A stretch of 64,000 nucleotides of DNA. It comes from Actinomycetes bacterium. Lineage in GTDB: Bacteria; Actinomycetota; Acidimicrobiia; Acidimicrobiales; Palsa-688. The position numbers and the translations under genes are program-made. This document shows positions 43,298-52,456 of the stretch, one piece after another. How positions within the stretch are numbered: the first letter of the stretch is position 1; the number at the start of each line of letters is the position of its first letter. The stretch covers positions 1 through 64,000 of the forward strand of contig JAJYMB010000003.1 in assembly GCA_021787365.1 (NCBI GenBank), given 5' to 3'. The notes beneath the pieces are model-generated. The model was given only the letters and a program-made list of their open reading frames with translations. It made no database searches and had not been told where the DNA came from.

Positions 43298-45832
43298 ATG
43301 GCAGTTGTTTCCGTCAACGGCCGTTCCTACCCGCTCGATGGCGCGACCGGGATGTTGGTCGGCTGGCTGCGGGGCGCTCTCGGGCTCATCGGCACCAAGC
43401 CCGGCTGCGGGGAGGGCGTGTGCGGTGCCTGCACGGTACTGGTCGACGGAGAGCCAGTGCTGTCGTGCCAGACGCCGGTCGGTGAGGTCGCCGGGCGGGC
43501 GGTCACCACCGTCGAAGGGCTGGCCGCCGGCGGCCGGCTCCACCCGGCGCAGCAGGCGCTGGTCGAAGAGCGGGCTTCCCAGTGCGGGTACTGCACGCCC
43601 GCCATGGCCTTGCGCATCACCGCCCTCCTCGACCACGACCCCGATCCCGACGACGGCGCCATCACCGCTGCCCTCGGGCCCAACCTGTGCCGCTGCGGCA
43701 GCTACACCCGGATCCGCCGCGCCGCCCACCGGGCAGCCGACCTCCGGCGGAAGGCAGCTGGCGAGGGTACGGGGGTGGGAGAGAACGGCTTCGACGAGGT
43801 GAGCCGGGACGGCGGTGCCACGAACCTCCTGCCGAGGCCACGGCGACCATGGGACCTCGTCCCTCCCGAGGAGCGTGAGTACGAGGCGCTCCTCGGTCCC
43901 GGGCTCGTCTGCGTGTGGCCGGCCGCCCAGCCACCCGGGAGCTGGGCTCGGCAGGGCGGGGCATGGATCCACGTGGCGCCGGCGGGAACGGTGCGTGCGT
44001 TCAGCGGCAAGGTCGATGTCGGGCAGGACAATCGGACCGCTTTCCGGCTCCTCGTGGCCGAGGAGCTGGGGGTGGACCTCGACCGGGTGACGGTGGTCCA
44101 AGGCGACACCGACTTGTGCCCCTATGACATGGGCACCTTCGGCAGCCGTTCCATGCCCGACAGTGGCGAGGCGCTGAGGCGGGCAGCCGCCGGCGCCCGC
44201 GCCGCCCTCGAGGAGATCGGCGGAGCGGGCCGGCTCGGAGGGGCGTTCCGGCTGGTTGTGCTCGACACCGAACCCTCGCTGGTCAAGCCAGAGGACCGGC
44301 GTTTCGTGGGCCGGCTCGGCCACGAGGCCGGGCGGGTGGACGCCGTCACCGGTCATCGGCGGTTCGCGTCGGACCTCGAGCGTCCCCGGATGGGCCACGG
44401 CGCCCTCCTCCGGCCGGCCGTCCCCGGCGCCACGCTGCGGTCGGTGGACTGCAGCCGGGCGGAAGCGATGGCCGGGGTGAAGGTGGTACAGGAAGGGCCC
44501 TTCGTGGGCGTGGTTGCCGACGACCCAGCCACGGCGCGCCGGGCCGTGGCTGCCATCGACGCCGAATGGGACGAGCCGCCGCCCATCGGCGACGACCTCG
44601 TCGCGTACCTGCGCGCCCAACCGGTGGCCGGCGAGGGGTGGGAACGCCAGGTCGACGAGGCGACCGGCGACGTGGCCGGCGCGCTGGGCTCCGCTCTCGA
44701 GTCCGTGACCGCCACCTACACGACCGCCTACCTGGCCCACGTACCGCTCGAGACCCGAGCCGCCCTGGCCGAGTGGGACGGCGACCGGGTGACGGTGTGG
44801 ACTGGGACCCAGGTGCCTTTCGGCGTGAGGAGCCAGGTGGCGTCCGCCCTCGGTGTCGATGAGGGTGATGTCCGGGTAATAATCCCGCCGACCGGGGGCG
44901 CGTTCGGGGGAAAGCACGCCGGCGAGGTGGCCACCGAGGCCGCTCGTTTGGCCCGGGCGTCTGGGAGGCCCGTGCGGGTCCACTGGAGCCGGGCCGAGGA
45001 GCTGCGGTGGGGCACGGTCCGCCCGATGGCGGTGATCGACGTCGCCGCGGGGCTCGACCGGGCTGGCGAGCTGGCAGCATGGGACTTCCTCAACATCAAC
45101 GCGGGGACGGCCGCCCTCGCGCCCCCGTACCGGATTGGCGCCAGACGCTTGCGCTACCAGCCGGCCCGCTCCCCGCTGCACCAGGGCTCCTACCGGGCCT
45201 TGGCCGCCAACGCCAACAACTTCGCCCGGGAATCGGTGATCGACGAACTGGCCCTCCGGTGCGGCGAGGGCCCGCTCCAGTTCCGCCTGGGCCGGCTCGA
45301 CGACGACCGGCTGGTCGACGTACTCCGAACGGTCGCTGAGCGCTTCGGTTGGGCGGACAACGTCGCGACGGGGGCGGACAACGGCGTACGCACCGGACGG
45401 GGCCTGGCTGTGGGCCTAGAAAAGGGTGGCCGAGTGGCCACTTGCGCCGAGGTACGGGTAGGGGCCGACGGCCAGGTGACCGTCGCGCGCGTCGTCACGG
45501 CCTACGACTGCGGCACGGTGGTCAACCCCGACACTGTGGTCAACCAGATCGAGGGTGCCACGATGATGGCCCTGGGCGGCGCGCTCTTCGAGGCTCTGCC
45601 CGTCGCCGGCGGACGGCTCGCCGAGCCATCCCTCACCCACTACCCTCTGCCCCGGTTCGCCCACTTGCCCGAGATCGACGTGGTGCTCTGCGACCGCCCA
45701 GACTTGCCGCCGGCCGGCGCGGGTGAGACCCCCATGATCGCGGTCGCCCCGGCAGTCGCGAATGCCATCTTCTCGGCCACGGGCCGTCGGCTCCGCTCTC
45801 TCCCGCTTGTCCCGACCGGCAAGCTCCCCTGA
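43298..45832 (+). CDS. Fused 2Fe-2S/molybdopterin dehydrogenase of the xanthine dehydrogenase family, 844 aa
   Basis: N-terminal plant-type 2Fe-2S domain (C37, C42, C45, C57) and four-helix 2Fe-2S domain (C96, C99, C131, C133), then a linker of about 60 residues and the molybdopterin-binding large subunit (about 215-844). PPTGGAFGGKHAGEVA is the Moco loop, and AGAGETPMIA holds the catalytic Glu. No FAD subunit is in the gene, so electrons may go to a cytochrome or quinone, as in IorAB-like enzymes. Small and large subunits are usually separate genes; here they are joined. A MocA-like gene follows. Substrate probably a purine, N-heterocycle or aldehyde. Confidence 0.88.
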   Translation: MAVVSVNGRSYPLDGATGMLVGWLRGALGLIGTKPGCGEGVCGACTVLVDGEPVLSCQTPVGEVAGRAVTTVEGLAAGGRLHPAQQALVEERASQCGYCTPAMALRITALLDHDPDPDDGAITAALGPNLCRCGSYTRIRRAAHRAADLRRKAAGEGTGVGENGFDEVSRDGGATNLLPRPRRPWDLVPPEEREYEALLGPGLVCVWPAAQPPGSWARQGGAWIHVAPAGTVRAFSGKVDVGQDNRTAFRLLVAEELGVDLDRVTVVQGDTDLCPYDMGTFGSRSMPDSGEALRRAAAGARAALEEIGGAGRLGGAFRLVVLDTEPSLVKPEDRRFVGRLGHEAGRVDAVTGHRRFASDLERPRMGHGALLRPAVPGATLRSVDCSRAEAMAGVKVVQEGPFVGVVADDPATARRAVAAIDAEWDEPPPIGDDLVAYLRAQPVAGEGWERQVDEATGDVAGALGSALESVTATYTTAYLAHVPLETRAALAEWDGDRVTVWTGTQVPFGVRSQVASALGVDEGDVRVIIPPTGGAFGGKHAGEVATEAARLARASGRPVRVHWSRAEELRWGTVRPMAVIDVAAGLDRAGELAAWDFLNINAGTAALAPPYRIGARRLRYQPARSPLHQGSYRALAANANNFARESVIDELALRCGEGPLQFRLGRLDDDRLVDVLRTVAERFGWADNVATGADNGVRTGRGLAVGLEKGGRVATCAEVRVGADGQVTVARVVTAYDCGTVVNPDTVVNQIEGATMMALGGALFEALPVAGGRLAEPSLTHYPLPRFAHLPEIDVVLCDRPDLPPAGAGETPMIAVAPAVANAIFSATGRRLRSLPLVPTGKLP

Positions 45833-45937
45833 CGAGGGCTGCCCGTGTTCGAGCTGGACGAGGAGTTGTGGCAGTGGTCTCGACGCCCTCAGTCCCGGGC
45901 CAAATGACGCCCCCAAGCGGGTAAGGGGCGGCTCAGG

Positions 45938-46603
45938 ATGAGCGTGGCCGGTCTCCTCCTCGCCGCGGGCGGGGGCAGCCGCCTTGGTTACCCCAAGGCC
46001 CTCGTTGACTACGAGGGTGAGTTGCTCGTCGAGCGGGGCGCCAGGCTGATGTGCAGTGCTGGGCTTGTGCCCGTGGTCGTCGTGCTCGGGGCCGGCGCGC
46101 CAGCCGTGCTGGAGCGCGCCCGCATCGCCCCGGCCCGTGCGGTGGTGAACACGAAGTGGCAAGAGGGTATCGGTTCCTCGTTGCGGGCCGGCCTGGCCGC
46201 ACTGGAGGCTGGGGACGGGGCCGGCACGCCCGGGCCCGATCGTGGCGGCGTGGAGGCCGCCCTCGTCGCCTTGGCGGACCAGCCGTCTGTCCGTCCCGAG
46301 CTTTTCCGGCGCCTCGTCGCCGCCTGGGCAGACGGAGCGCCCGCAGTAGTCGCCACCTTCGGCGGCGAGCAACGCAACCCTGTCGTCCTGGACAGGGGCC
46401 TATGGGAAGATGTCAAGGCGTCGGCCCGGGGCGACGTTGGCGCTCGCGGTTACCTGCGCCGCCACCCCGAACTGGTCAGAGCGGTAGCTTGCGACGACGT
46501 CGGCTCGGCCTTCGACATCGACACGGCCTCGGATCTACGCCGGCGCAGGCGTTCTCAGGACGAGGCCGATGCGGACAGTTCTGGTGCCTGCTGCTCGGAG
46601 TAG
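45938..46603 (+). CDS. MocA/MobA-like molybdenum cofactor nucleotidyltransferase, 221 aa
   Basis: Rossmann-like transferase: LLLAAGGGSRLGYPKALV is the nucleotide-binding loop (GGxSxRxGxxK), VVVLGAGAPAVLE, NTKWQEGIGSSLRAGL and LVALADQPSVRPELFRRL follow MocA. It attaches CMP to molybdopterin to make MCD cofactor for XDH-family enzymes, so it matches the preceding gene. ATG 45938 after GGGGCGG. C-terminal tail Cys-rich (SSGACCSE). Confidence 0.88.
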   Translation: MSVAGLLLAAGGGSRLGYPKALVDYEGELLVERGARLMCSAGLVPVVVVLGAGAPAVLERARIAPARAVVNTKWQEGIGSSLRAGLAALEAGDGAGTPGPDRGGVEAALVALADQPSVRPELFRRLVAAWADGAPAVVATFGGEQRNPVVLDRGLWEDVKASARGDVGARGYLRRHPELVRAVACDDVGSAFDIDTASDLRRRRRSQDEADADSSGACCSE

Positions 46604-47298
46604 ACCGTGAATACCCCATCGATCACGTAACGCTCGCCGGCATAGCGCGTCTCGGTGTGCTCGAGAGGTGTGCCGCGAGCGTCGTAGACGACCCGGCGCT
46701 CAACTATGAGAGGCGAACGCACGGGCACGCAGAGCGTGCTTGCCTCGGCCTTGGTGGCGACTTGGGCAGATATCCGACTGTTGGCGAGACTGGGGACTCT
46801 CCCGATCCGTATTAGCGCAGCGTGGAGCGACTGCTCCAGGTCGCCGGCAAGGACGGGCGCGCAGTCGAGGGGGAGCGCGGCGTGCTCGAGGGCCATCGGC
46901 GTACCGTCGGCCAGCCGCAGGCGCCGGATAACCACGATGCGTGCCCCTTCGTCCAACTGCAGGGCTTCCATGTCCGCCACCGTCGCCGGCTGAAGGCTGG
47001 CTTCCAGGAGCACCGAAGAGGCGACCATCCCTCGGCGCCGCATGTCCTCGGTGAAGCTCATGAGGGAGCCAACCCGGCGGTGTACGGGCCGCGGGGCGAC
47101 GAAAGTGCCTTGCCCGCGGCGTCGCCGTACGAGCCCTTCGGCCGCCAGGTTTTGCACCGCCTGCCGGGCGGTCATCCGGCTGACCGAGAACTGCTCGGCC
47201 AGTTGGACTTCGGTGGGTACAGGGTCGCCCGGCGCCAACTGCTGGACCTTTTGCCGGAGCCAACGTTCGATCTGCTGGTACTGGGCGTCCGGGCTCAC
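46555..47298 (-). CDS. GntR/HutC-family repressor of the glycan cluster, 247 aa
   Basis: N-terminal winged helix: YQQIERWLRQKVQQLAPGDP, VSRMTARQAVQNLAAEGLV with recognition helix, and RRRRGQGTFVA wing. The C-terminal UTRA domain (RVGSLMSFTEDMRRRGM, GTPMALEHAALPL, RYVIDGVFTVY) binds a small sugar-phosphate-like effector. GTG 47296-47298 is the preferred start: TATACT lies seven bases before it (leaderless). Divergent from the GH38 gene; the intergenic region has two GTATAKAC boxes. Confidence 0.87.
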   Translation of the reverse strand: MSPDAQYQQIERWLRQKVQQLAPGDPVPTEVQLAEQFSVSRMTARQAVQNLAAEGLVRRRRGQGTFVAPRPVHRRVGSLMSFTEDMRRRGMVASSVLLEASLQPATVADMEALQLDEGARIVVIRRLRLADGTPMALEHAALPLDCAPVLAGDLEQSLHAALIRIGRVPSLANSRISAQVATKAEASTLCVPVRSPLIVERRVVYDARGTPLEHTETRYAGERYVIDGVFTVYSEQQAPELSASASS

Positions 47299-47305
47299 GG
47301 TATTA

Positions 47306-47313
47306 GTATATAC
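47306..47313. promoter_or_regulatory. GntR-type operator box 1 (GTATATAC)
   Basis: ATTAGTATATACA around this box equals box 2 at 13 of 14 positions. It overlaps the repressor's own -10 region, which suggests autorepression. Confidence 0.5.
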
Positions 47314-47403
47314 AAAGAGGTGCCGATCCAAGGCGGCTGACATCGGGTGCGCAGTATGGACTACAAGAAAAGGCTGTCTTGACACCATTCCTGGGCACAA
47401 TTA

Positions 47404-47411
47404 GTATAGAC
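47404..47411. promoter_or_regulatory. GntR-type operator box 2 (GTATAGAC)
   Basis: ATTAGTATAGACA; lies 61 bases before the GH38 start and 90 bases from box 1 on the same strand. HutC-group operators commonly have a GTxTAxAC core. Confidence 0.5.
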
Positions 47412-47471
47412 ATCCTTAGAGGAAGGTACGTCAAAAGTTCGGTGCTCGTGCGCCGGGGAGGGGTTCGAAAG

Positions 47472-50159
47472 ATGGACCGAAGCCTGGACCGCTGGACGGT
47501 TTTCGTCATCCCCTCCAGCCATAACGACATCGGGTGGGCGGGTACCCCGGCAGAGGTGGCCGACCACCGGGTCAAGATCATCGACTCCGCCCTTCGACTG
47601 GTCGAGGACCCGTCTCTTGGTTACCGGTTCTCCATGGAGACGGCCCTCTACCTGAGGGAGTACCTGGACCGGAAGCCCGAAAACTCCTCCTTGCTAGAGG
47701 AGCACCTGGCCCGGGGCAACCTCGAGTGGGGTGCCTCCTACGTCCAGACCTACGAGGGCCTCCAGACCGAGGAGGGGCTCCTGCGCCAGTTCGCCCTCGG
47801 CATGCGCATGACAGAAGAAGCCGTCGGGTACCGCGCGGAGGGTTACTGGAACGTCGACGTCGTCGCACGCTCCCTCCAGCTGCCCCAAGTGCTCCGCCAC
47901 GTGGGTGCCGGCTACATGACTTTGTCGCGCAACCGGCCCGGTCTGTACTGGTGGGAAGCGCCCGACGGTTCCAGGACGCTCGCGTTCAACTATTGGGAGG
48001 GGGCCTACGGGCGGGCGAAGATCTTCGACTCGTGGAAGCACCACCTGTCACCGCTCGAATCGGGCCAGGCCCGCACCGGCGCGGAGCCGGGCCTCCCGGG
48101 CCTGGAGGCGGTCAGGGCAGCCCTGGAGAGCCTCGCCGACGAATGGGAAAAGAGGCTGGACGACTACGGCTTGCCGCACGGTCTGGCCGTGGTCCTGGCT
48201 GCCGACTACACCGTCCCGGACGCCTCCATCGTGGAGCTTCTGCGGCGCTTCAACGAGGCGGGCCCCGGCCCGGGGCGCGAGTTCGAGCTCCGCCTAGGCA
48301 CGGTGCGCGAGTACCTGGACTGGGTGAAGGAGCGGTCGCACCTTGACCGTCTGCCCGTCGAGCGAGGAGAGGTCCCCAACCCGTGGGTGTACCAGCAACC
48401 GGGGCACTGGGAGGTCGTGGCCAACCTGCGGCGCGGGCAACAGGCTCTCGTGGCGGCCGAGGCGCTCTGGTCGCTCATCTGCCTGCGAGCGGGGGAGTGG
48501 TCCCGGTACCCGTCCGAGCAGTTGCGGGCGGCGTGGGAGGACGCCCTCTACCCCGACCACGGTTACGGCGGCCTCCACGGTGAGGGCACAGACGCGGTCT
48601 TCCACGACAGGGTCAACCGGGGCTACTTCAGCGGGCGGCGCCTGGTGCTGGCTGGGCTCGCGGAGCTGGCTCCCGGGGCGGAGCTGGCTCCCGGGGTGGG
48701 GGGGCGAGAGGAGGGCATCGACGAGGTAGTCGTGTTCAACCCCAACTCGTGGCCTGTTTCCGATTGGGTCGACCTAAGGCCACGGTCCCTCTCCTTCGAG
48801 GGGCAAGCGCCCTCCGGCGCGCCCCGGCTAGCACTGGAGGACGACGCTGGTCGCGCCGTCGAGCACCAGGTCGTTGCCGAACCGGCACCCGGCACCAGAG
48901 TTGGGTTCGTCGCGCCCTCGGTGCCCGCTCTCGGCTACGCGCGGTACTACCTGCGTCGGCACCCCGGGGAAGTGGCGAGCCACGGGCAGGGTAGCGGCGG
49001 TCCAGTCCGCAGCGCAGGCGAGGACATCGTGTGGGATGCCGGCGGTGTCATGGCGCGAGTCACGGGCGGCGGTCTGGCCGAGTTGCGCGTCGACGGCGTA
49101 CCCCTCCTCTCGGCGGACCGGTACCTGGGCGGCGAGGTGCTCCAGCTGTCGTCCCCGGGCGTCGATGTCGGGACCCACGAGCACGACGACGAGTACGACT
49201 GGCGGATCGTGCGGCCGTTCCAGCCCGAGGTGGACGGTGCTGTGCGCCCGGTGGCCGGGCGGGCCGAACTGGTGGAGAGCGGACCGGTGCGCTGGGTCGT
49301 GCACTGTCGCTCCGAGCACCGTCAGTGCGTAGTGGACCAGCGGCTCACCTTTTACCTGGCGATGCCCCGCGTGGACCTCCAGGTGACCGTCGTTGGCTGG
49401 ACGGGGGAGCACAGTAGGGAGCTCCGCTGGGTGTTCCCCCTCGCCCGGGAGGCTCGCCGCATCCGCTACGGGGTGCCCTTCGGTCACGCCACCCTCGGTG
49501 AAGACGAGGTCCCCGAGTTCCGCGACGTGCGACCGCGCGAGTTCTTGCGATGGCTGCTGGCTGACCTCGGCACGGCGACCTTCGCGCTCTCTTCGCCTCT
49601 TTCGACTTTCGATTGGTCCGAGCCCGCTCGTCCCGCGAGCGAGGGCACCTTCTTCCAACTGGTGCTCCTGGCCACGAAGCGCAGCATCCACCCTCGCGGC
49701 AATTGGTACAGCCAAGAGGGCTCGCACACCTTCACGGCAAGCATTCACCCGAGGGCAGCGTCACCGGCCGAGATCGAACGTGAAGCCCGGGAGGCCGGCT
49801 CGCTCTGGGCCGCCGTCCCGGCCCGGGCGGCGCGGCGAGGCAGCCCAGTCGCCACTGCCCACAGCTACGAAGCCTTGGTGAGCGACCTCCAGCCGGGCCA
49901 CGTTGTGGCCACAGCTGTCAAAAAACAAGAAGACGGGCCGGCTTTGGTCGTCCGCTTGGCAGAGACGGCTGGCACCCCCGCGTCGGTCCGGCTGAGGACA
50001 TCTTTCCCGGTCTCGGCCGTCGCCAGCCTCGATGGCCGCGAAGCAGGTCCTGGCGATGAAGTCGATGCCCGCCTCGGGGCTCCCGACGAAGTCATGCTTT
50101 CGATGCGGGGCCACCAGATCGTCACCGTTGCCCTCACTCCGGGATCGTGCCGGCCGTGA
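47472..50159 (+). CDS. GH38-type alpha-mannosidase-like glycosidase, 895 aa
   Basis: Starts with the GH38 metal site SSHNDIGW (H17, D19) and the nucleophile region GYWNVDVVARS (D129). Middle helical domain and large C-terminal beta-sandwich follow. Length fits cytosolic GH38 enzymes. GH38 proteins cleave alpha-mannosides or act as sugar-cluster hydrolases using Zn. First gene of a GntR-controlled cluster with a sugar kinase, SIS isomerase and oxidoreductases. ATG 47472 after GGGGAGGGG; longer frames to 47379 cross the operator. Confidence 0.85.
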   Translation: MDRSLDRWTVFVIPSSHNDIGWAGTPAEVADHRVKIIDSALRLVEDPSLGYRFSMETALYLREYLDRKPENSSLLEEHLARGNLEWGASYVQTYEGLQTEEGLLRQFALGMRMTEEAVGYRAEGYWNVDVVARSLQLPQVLRHVGAGYMTLSRNRPGLYWWEAPDGSRTLAFNYWEGAYGRAKIFDSWKHHLSPLESGQARTGAEPGLPGLEAVRAALESLADEWEKRLDDYGLPHGLAVVLAADYTVPDASIVELLRRFNEAGPGPGREFELRLGTVREYLDWVKERSHLDRLPVERGEVPNPWVYQQPGHWEVVANLRRGQQALVAAEALWSLICLRAGEWSRYPSEQLRAAWEDALYPDHGYGGLHGEGTDAVFHDRVNRGYFSGRRLVLAGLAELAPGAELAPGVGGREEGIDEVVVFNPNSWPVSDWVDLRPRSLSFEGQAPSGAPRLALEDDAGRAVEHQVVAEPAPGTRVGFVAPSVPALGYARYYLRRHPGEVASHGQGSGGPVRSAGEDIVWDAGGVMARVTGGGLAELRVDGVPLLSADRYLGGEVLQLSSPGVDVGTHEHDDEYDWRIVRPFQPEVDGAVRPVAGRAELVESGPVRWVVHCRSEHRQCVVDQRLTFYLAMPRVDLQVTVVGWTGEHSRELRWVFPLAREARRIRYGVPFGHATLGEDEVPEFRDVRPREFLRWLLADLGTATFALSSPLSTFDWSEPARPASEGTFFQLVLLATKRSIHPRGNWYSQEGSHTFTASIHPRAASPAEIEREAREAGSLWAAVPARAARRGSPVATAHSYEALVSDLQPGHVVATAVKKQEDGPALVVRLAETAGTPASVRLRTSFPVSAVASLDGREAGPGDEVDARLGAPDEVMLSMRGHQIVTVALTPGSCRP

Positions 50160-50249
50160 AGGCCGCCACTCCCCTGGCCAAGGCCACCCAGGGGCCCAGT
50201 GCCAGGCCCAGCGGTACTTTGTGCGGGTCGTCCCGGGCGGGGTGAAAGA

Positions 50250-51191
50250 GTGAACGGCGGAGTAGTGGTGGTCGGCAACACGGTGGCGGATTTCTTCGTC
50301 GAAACCGAGCGTTTCCCTCTCGGTAGTGGCTCCGAGTTCGGCCCCCTCAGCCTGGCCGTGGCCCAGGGTGCAGCACGGCTCGATGTCGGCGGGAACGCCG
50401 GCAGGACCGCCGCCCTCCTCGCCGAGCTCGGGGCCAGGGCCCGGCTGTACACGAGGCTCGGCTCTGACCTGTGGGGGGACTGGCTGCGCTCGGAGCTAAG
50501 ACGCCGAGAGGTCGACGTCGTCGGCGCAGGGGGGGGCGAGACGTCGACCAACTTCGTGGCGACGGACGCAGCGGGCAAGCGGGCGTCGTTTTTCTTCCCG
50601 GGCCGTGCGGATTACGGGGTGCCCGAGGTTGGGGCGGGCACGAGCTTTGTCGTCGTGGCGGCCTGTCCCTTCCCGGACCTCACGCAGCTAGCCAGCTGGC
50701 TACCACGGCTCGGTGCCGGCGTGCCGGCCCTGGTCGACCCGGGGCCAGGGATCCTCGGCCGGCCCGGGCTGGCAGAGCTCGCCCGCCTGGCCGCACCTCA
50801 GACCTACCTGAGCGTCAACAGCTCCGAACTCGCGGAGCTCACTGGTGAAGGCGACGTGGCCGGCGGGCTTCGCCAAGCTCGGGCCATCGGGTTTCGGAAC
50901 GTCGTCGTCAAGCTGGGTTCCCGCGGGGCGCTCGTGTCGTCGGGCACTGGGGCCTCGCTCTTGCCTGGCGAACCCTTGGCCGAACGAGCGCGCTCGACAG
51001 TCGGGGCCGGGGACGCCTTCAACGCCGGGCTCGTCTTCGGGTTGGCGAACGGCTTCGACTTGTGCACATCGGCCGCGCTGGGCAACCGCGTGGCCCGGCG
51101 CAGGCTCTCGGGCGGCCGGGTCGGGCCAAACGGTGCCGCCGAGCTCTTGTCACATTTGGACGACGACGTAAACAAAGCACAGGAGGTATGA
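50250..51191 (+). CDS. PfkB-family carbohydrate kinase, 313 aa
   Basis: Ribokinase fold: VVGNTVADFFVETERFP, GGNAGRTAALLAELGA, and the anion-hole signature STVGAGDAFNAGLVFGLANG near the C-terminus with catalytic Asp in GAGD. Phosphorylates a sugar or sugar acid, substrate unknown. GTG 50250 begins after GAAAGA; the gene starts 90 bases after GH38. Followed four bases later by the SIS gene, so the kinase and SIS protein are probably a pair. Confidence 0.87.
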   Translation: MNGGVVVVGNTVADFFVETERFPLGSGSEFGPLSLAVAQGAARLDVGGNAGRTAALLAELGARARLYTRLGSDLWGDWLRSELRRREVDVVGAGGGETSTNFVATDAAGKRASFFFPGRADYGVPEVGAGTSFVVVAACPFPDLTQLASWLPRLGAGVPALVDPGPGILGRPGLAELARLAAPQTYLSVNSSELAELTGEGDVAGGLRQARAIGFRNVVVKLGSRGALVSSGTGASLLPGEPLAERARSTVGAGDAFNAGLVFGLANGFDLCTSAALGNRVARRRLSGGRVGPNGAAELLSHLDDDVNKAQEV

Positions 51192-51195
51192 GAAA

Positions 51196-52443
51196 ATGCC
51201 AACTTTCCCCCGCTGGGCACAGCAGCTCTTGGACCGCCACCCAGGAGAGCCGGCCCCCCTCGCCGACGGCCCCATCCCGCCGTGGCTGCTGGAGGAGGCG
51301 CGCCAAAGGCCCCTTTGGTACATAATCCGCGAGGCGAGCGAGGTACGGACGAGGCACCCGTTCCTCGTCTACGACGAGATCGAAAAGGAGCCGGCGCAGT
51401 GGCGTGAGATCCTGGGCACGATGGAAGGAGACGTTGCGAGGGTCGCCAAGGTGATAGCGGCCAGGGGGGTCGACCAGGCGATCTTCACAGGCTGCGGGTC
51501 CGCCTTCTTCACGGCCATGCACGGCGCGTTTACCTGGTCGCACTACACGCCTCTCCGGGCAACCGCCGTCGAATCTTACGAGCTGTCCAACTACTTCCCG
51601 CGGGTCGACCCCGGACGCACTCTGCTCGTAGCGCACTCAGGGACCGGCGGGAGCATCGAGACGGTGGAGGCGCTTCGGGCCGCCAAGAAAAAGGGACTGC
51701 TCACCCTGGCGCTCACCAACACCGACGTGAGCCCCGTCCTCGACGAGTGCGACGAGGCGCTCGTCTACCTGACCCGCCAGGGCTGCGGGCCTTGCATCTC
51801 GGTCGTGAGCACACGTGCCCTGGTGCAGACCATGCTGGCCCGCCAGTTGGCTGCCACGGAAGCTGATGTGGCCAGCCTGGACAGGTCGCTGCAGGCGCTG
51901 CCGTCGGCGGGAGAGGGGTTCCTGGCGGACATGAGCGACCGGGTGAGGGACTTTGCCGGGAGGAGGGCCTCTGACGAAGCGGTGTTCCTGGTGGGGTCGG
52001 GGCCCAACTACTTCAGTGCACGCGAGGGTACCCTCAAGATCGAGGAACAAAGCGGGATCGTGGGCAAGGCATACCGGGCGGGCGACTTCCACCACGATGC
52101 GTTGTCACTCCTGACGCCGGAGCGCCTCGTTGTCGCCATTGCTGCAAGCGGGCACGCCAATGCCAGGATCGGTGACGCCCTTCGCGCGGCCAAGGCCGGC
52201 GGTGCCCCGACGCTCGGCGTCGAGTACGGACAGGCAGGGGGGCTGGCCGGGCTCGCCGACGAAGTGTGGCACCTGCAAGGCGACGTGGACGAATACGTGG
52301 CACCGGTCCTGCTGACCCTGCCGTTCCAGCTCCTCGGGTACTCCATGGGCGTGGCCCGCGGCCGTAACCCGGATACTCTCGCCACCGACAACGAAGCCAA
52401 CGTGCGGGCATGGCTCACGTCGTTCCCGCTCGGCACCCACTGA
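51196..52443 (+). CDS. SIS-domain sugar isomerase/deglycase, 415 aa
   Basis: Two SIS domains: IFTGCGSAFFTAMHGA with VAHSGTGGSIETVEAL, and VFLVGSGPNYFSAREGTLKI with EEQSGIVGKAYRAGDFHHDA, as in GlmS-C or fructoselysine-6-phosphate deglycase (FrlB-like) proteins. It would isomerise or deaminate a phosphosugar made by the adjacent PfkB kinase. No glutaminase domain. AGGAGG ten bases before ATG 51196. Role as amino-sugar-phosphate deglycase is plausible but inferred. Confidence 0.85.
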   Translation: MPTFPRWAQQLLDRHPGEPAPLADGPIPPWLLEEARQRPLWYIIREASEVRTRHPFLVYDEIEKEPAQWREILGTMEGDVARVAKVIAARGVDQAIFTGCGSAFFTAMHGAFTWSHYTPLRATAVESYELSNYFPRVDPGRTLLVAHSGTGGSIETVEALRAAKKKGLLTLALTNTDVSPVLDECDEALVYLTRQGCGPCISVVSTRALVQTMLARQLAATEADVASLDRSLQALPSAGEGFLADMSDRVRDFAGRRASDEAVFLVGSGPNYFSAREGTLKIEEQSGIVGKAYRAGDFHHDALSLLTPERLVVAIAASGHANARIGDALRAAKAGGAPTLGVEYGQAGGLAGLADEVWHLQGDVDEYVAPVLLTLPFQLLGYSMGVARGRNPDTLATDNEANVRAWLTSFPLGTH

Positions 52444-52456
52444 AAGGGGCACACGA

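Noticed and set aside
43103-45181. 692-codon minus-strand frame with RQKGE repeats
   Set aside because: Antisense to the molybdenum dehydrogenase; repeats come from the intergenic 15-bp tandem array.
45845-45907. 20-codon ORF between the dehydrogenase and MocA genes
   Set aside because: Too short, no ribosome site and no recognisable motif.
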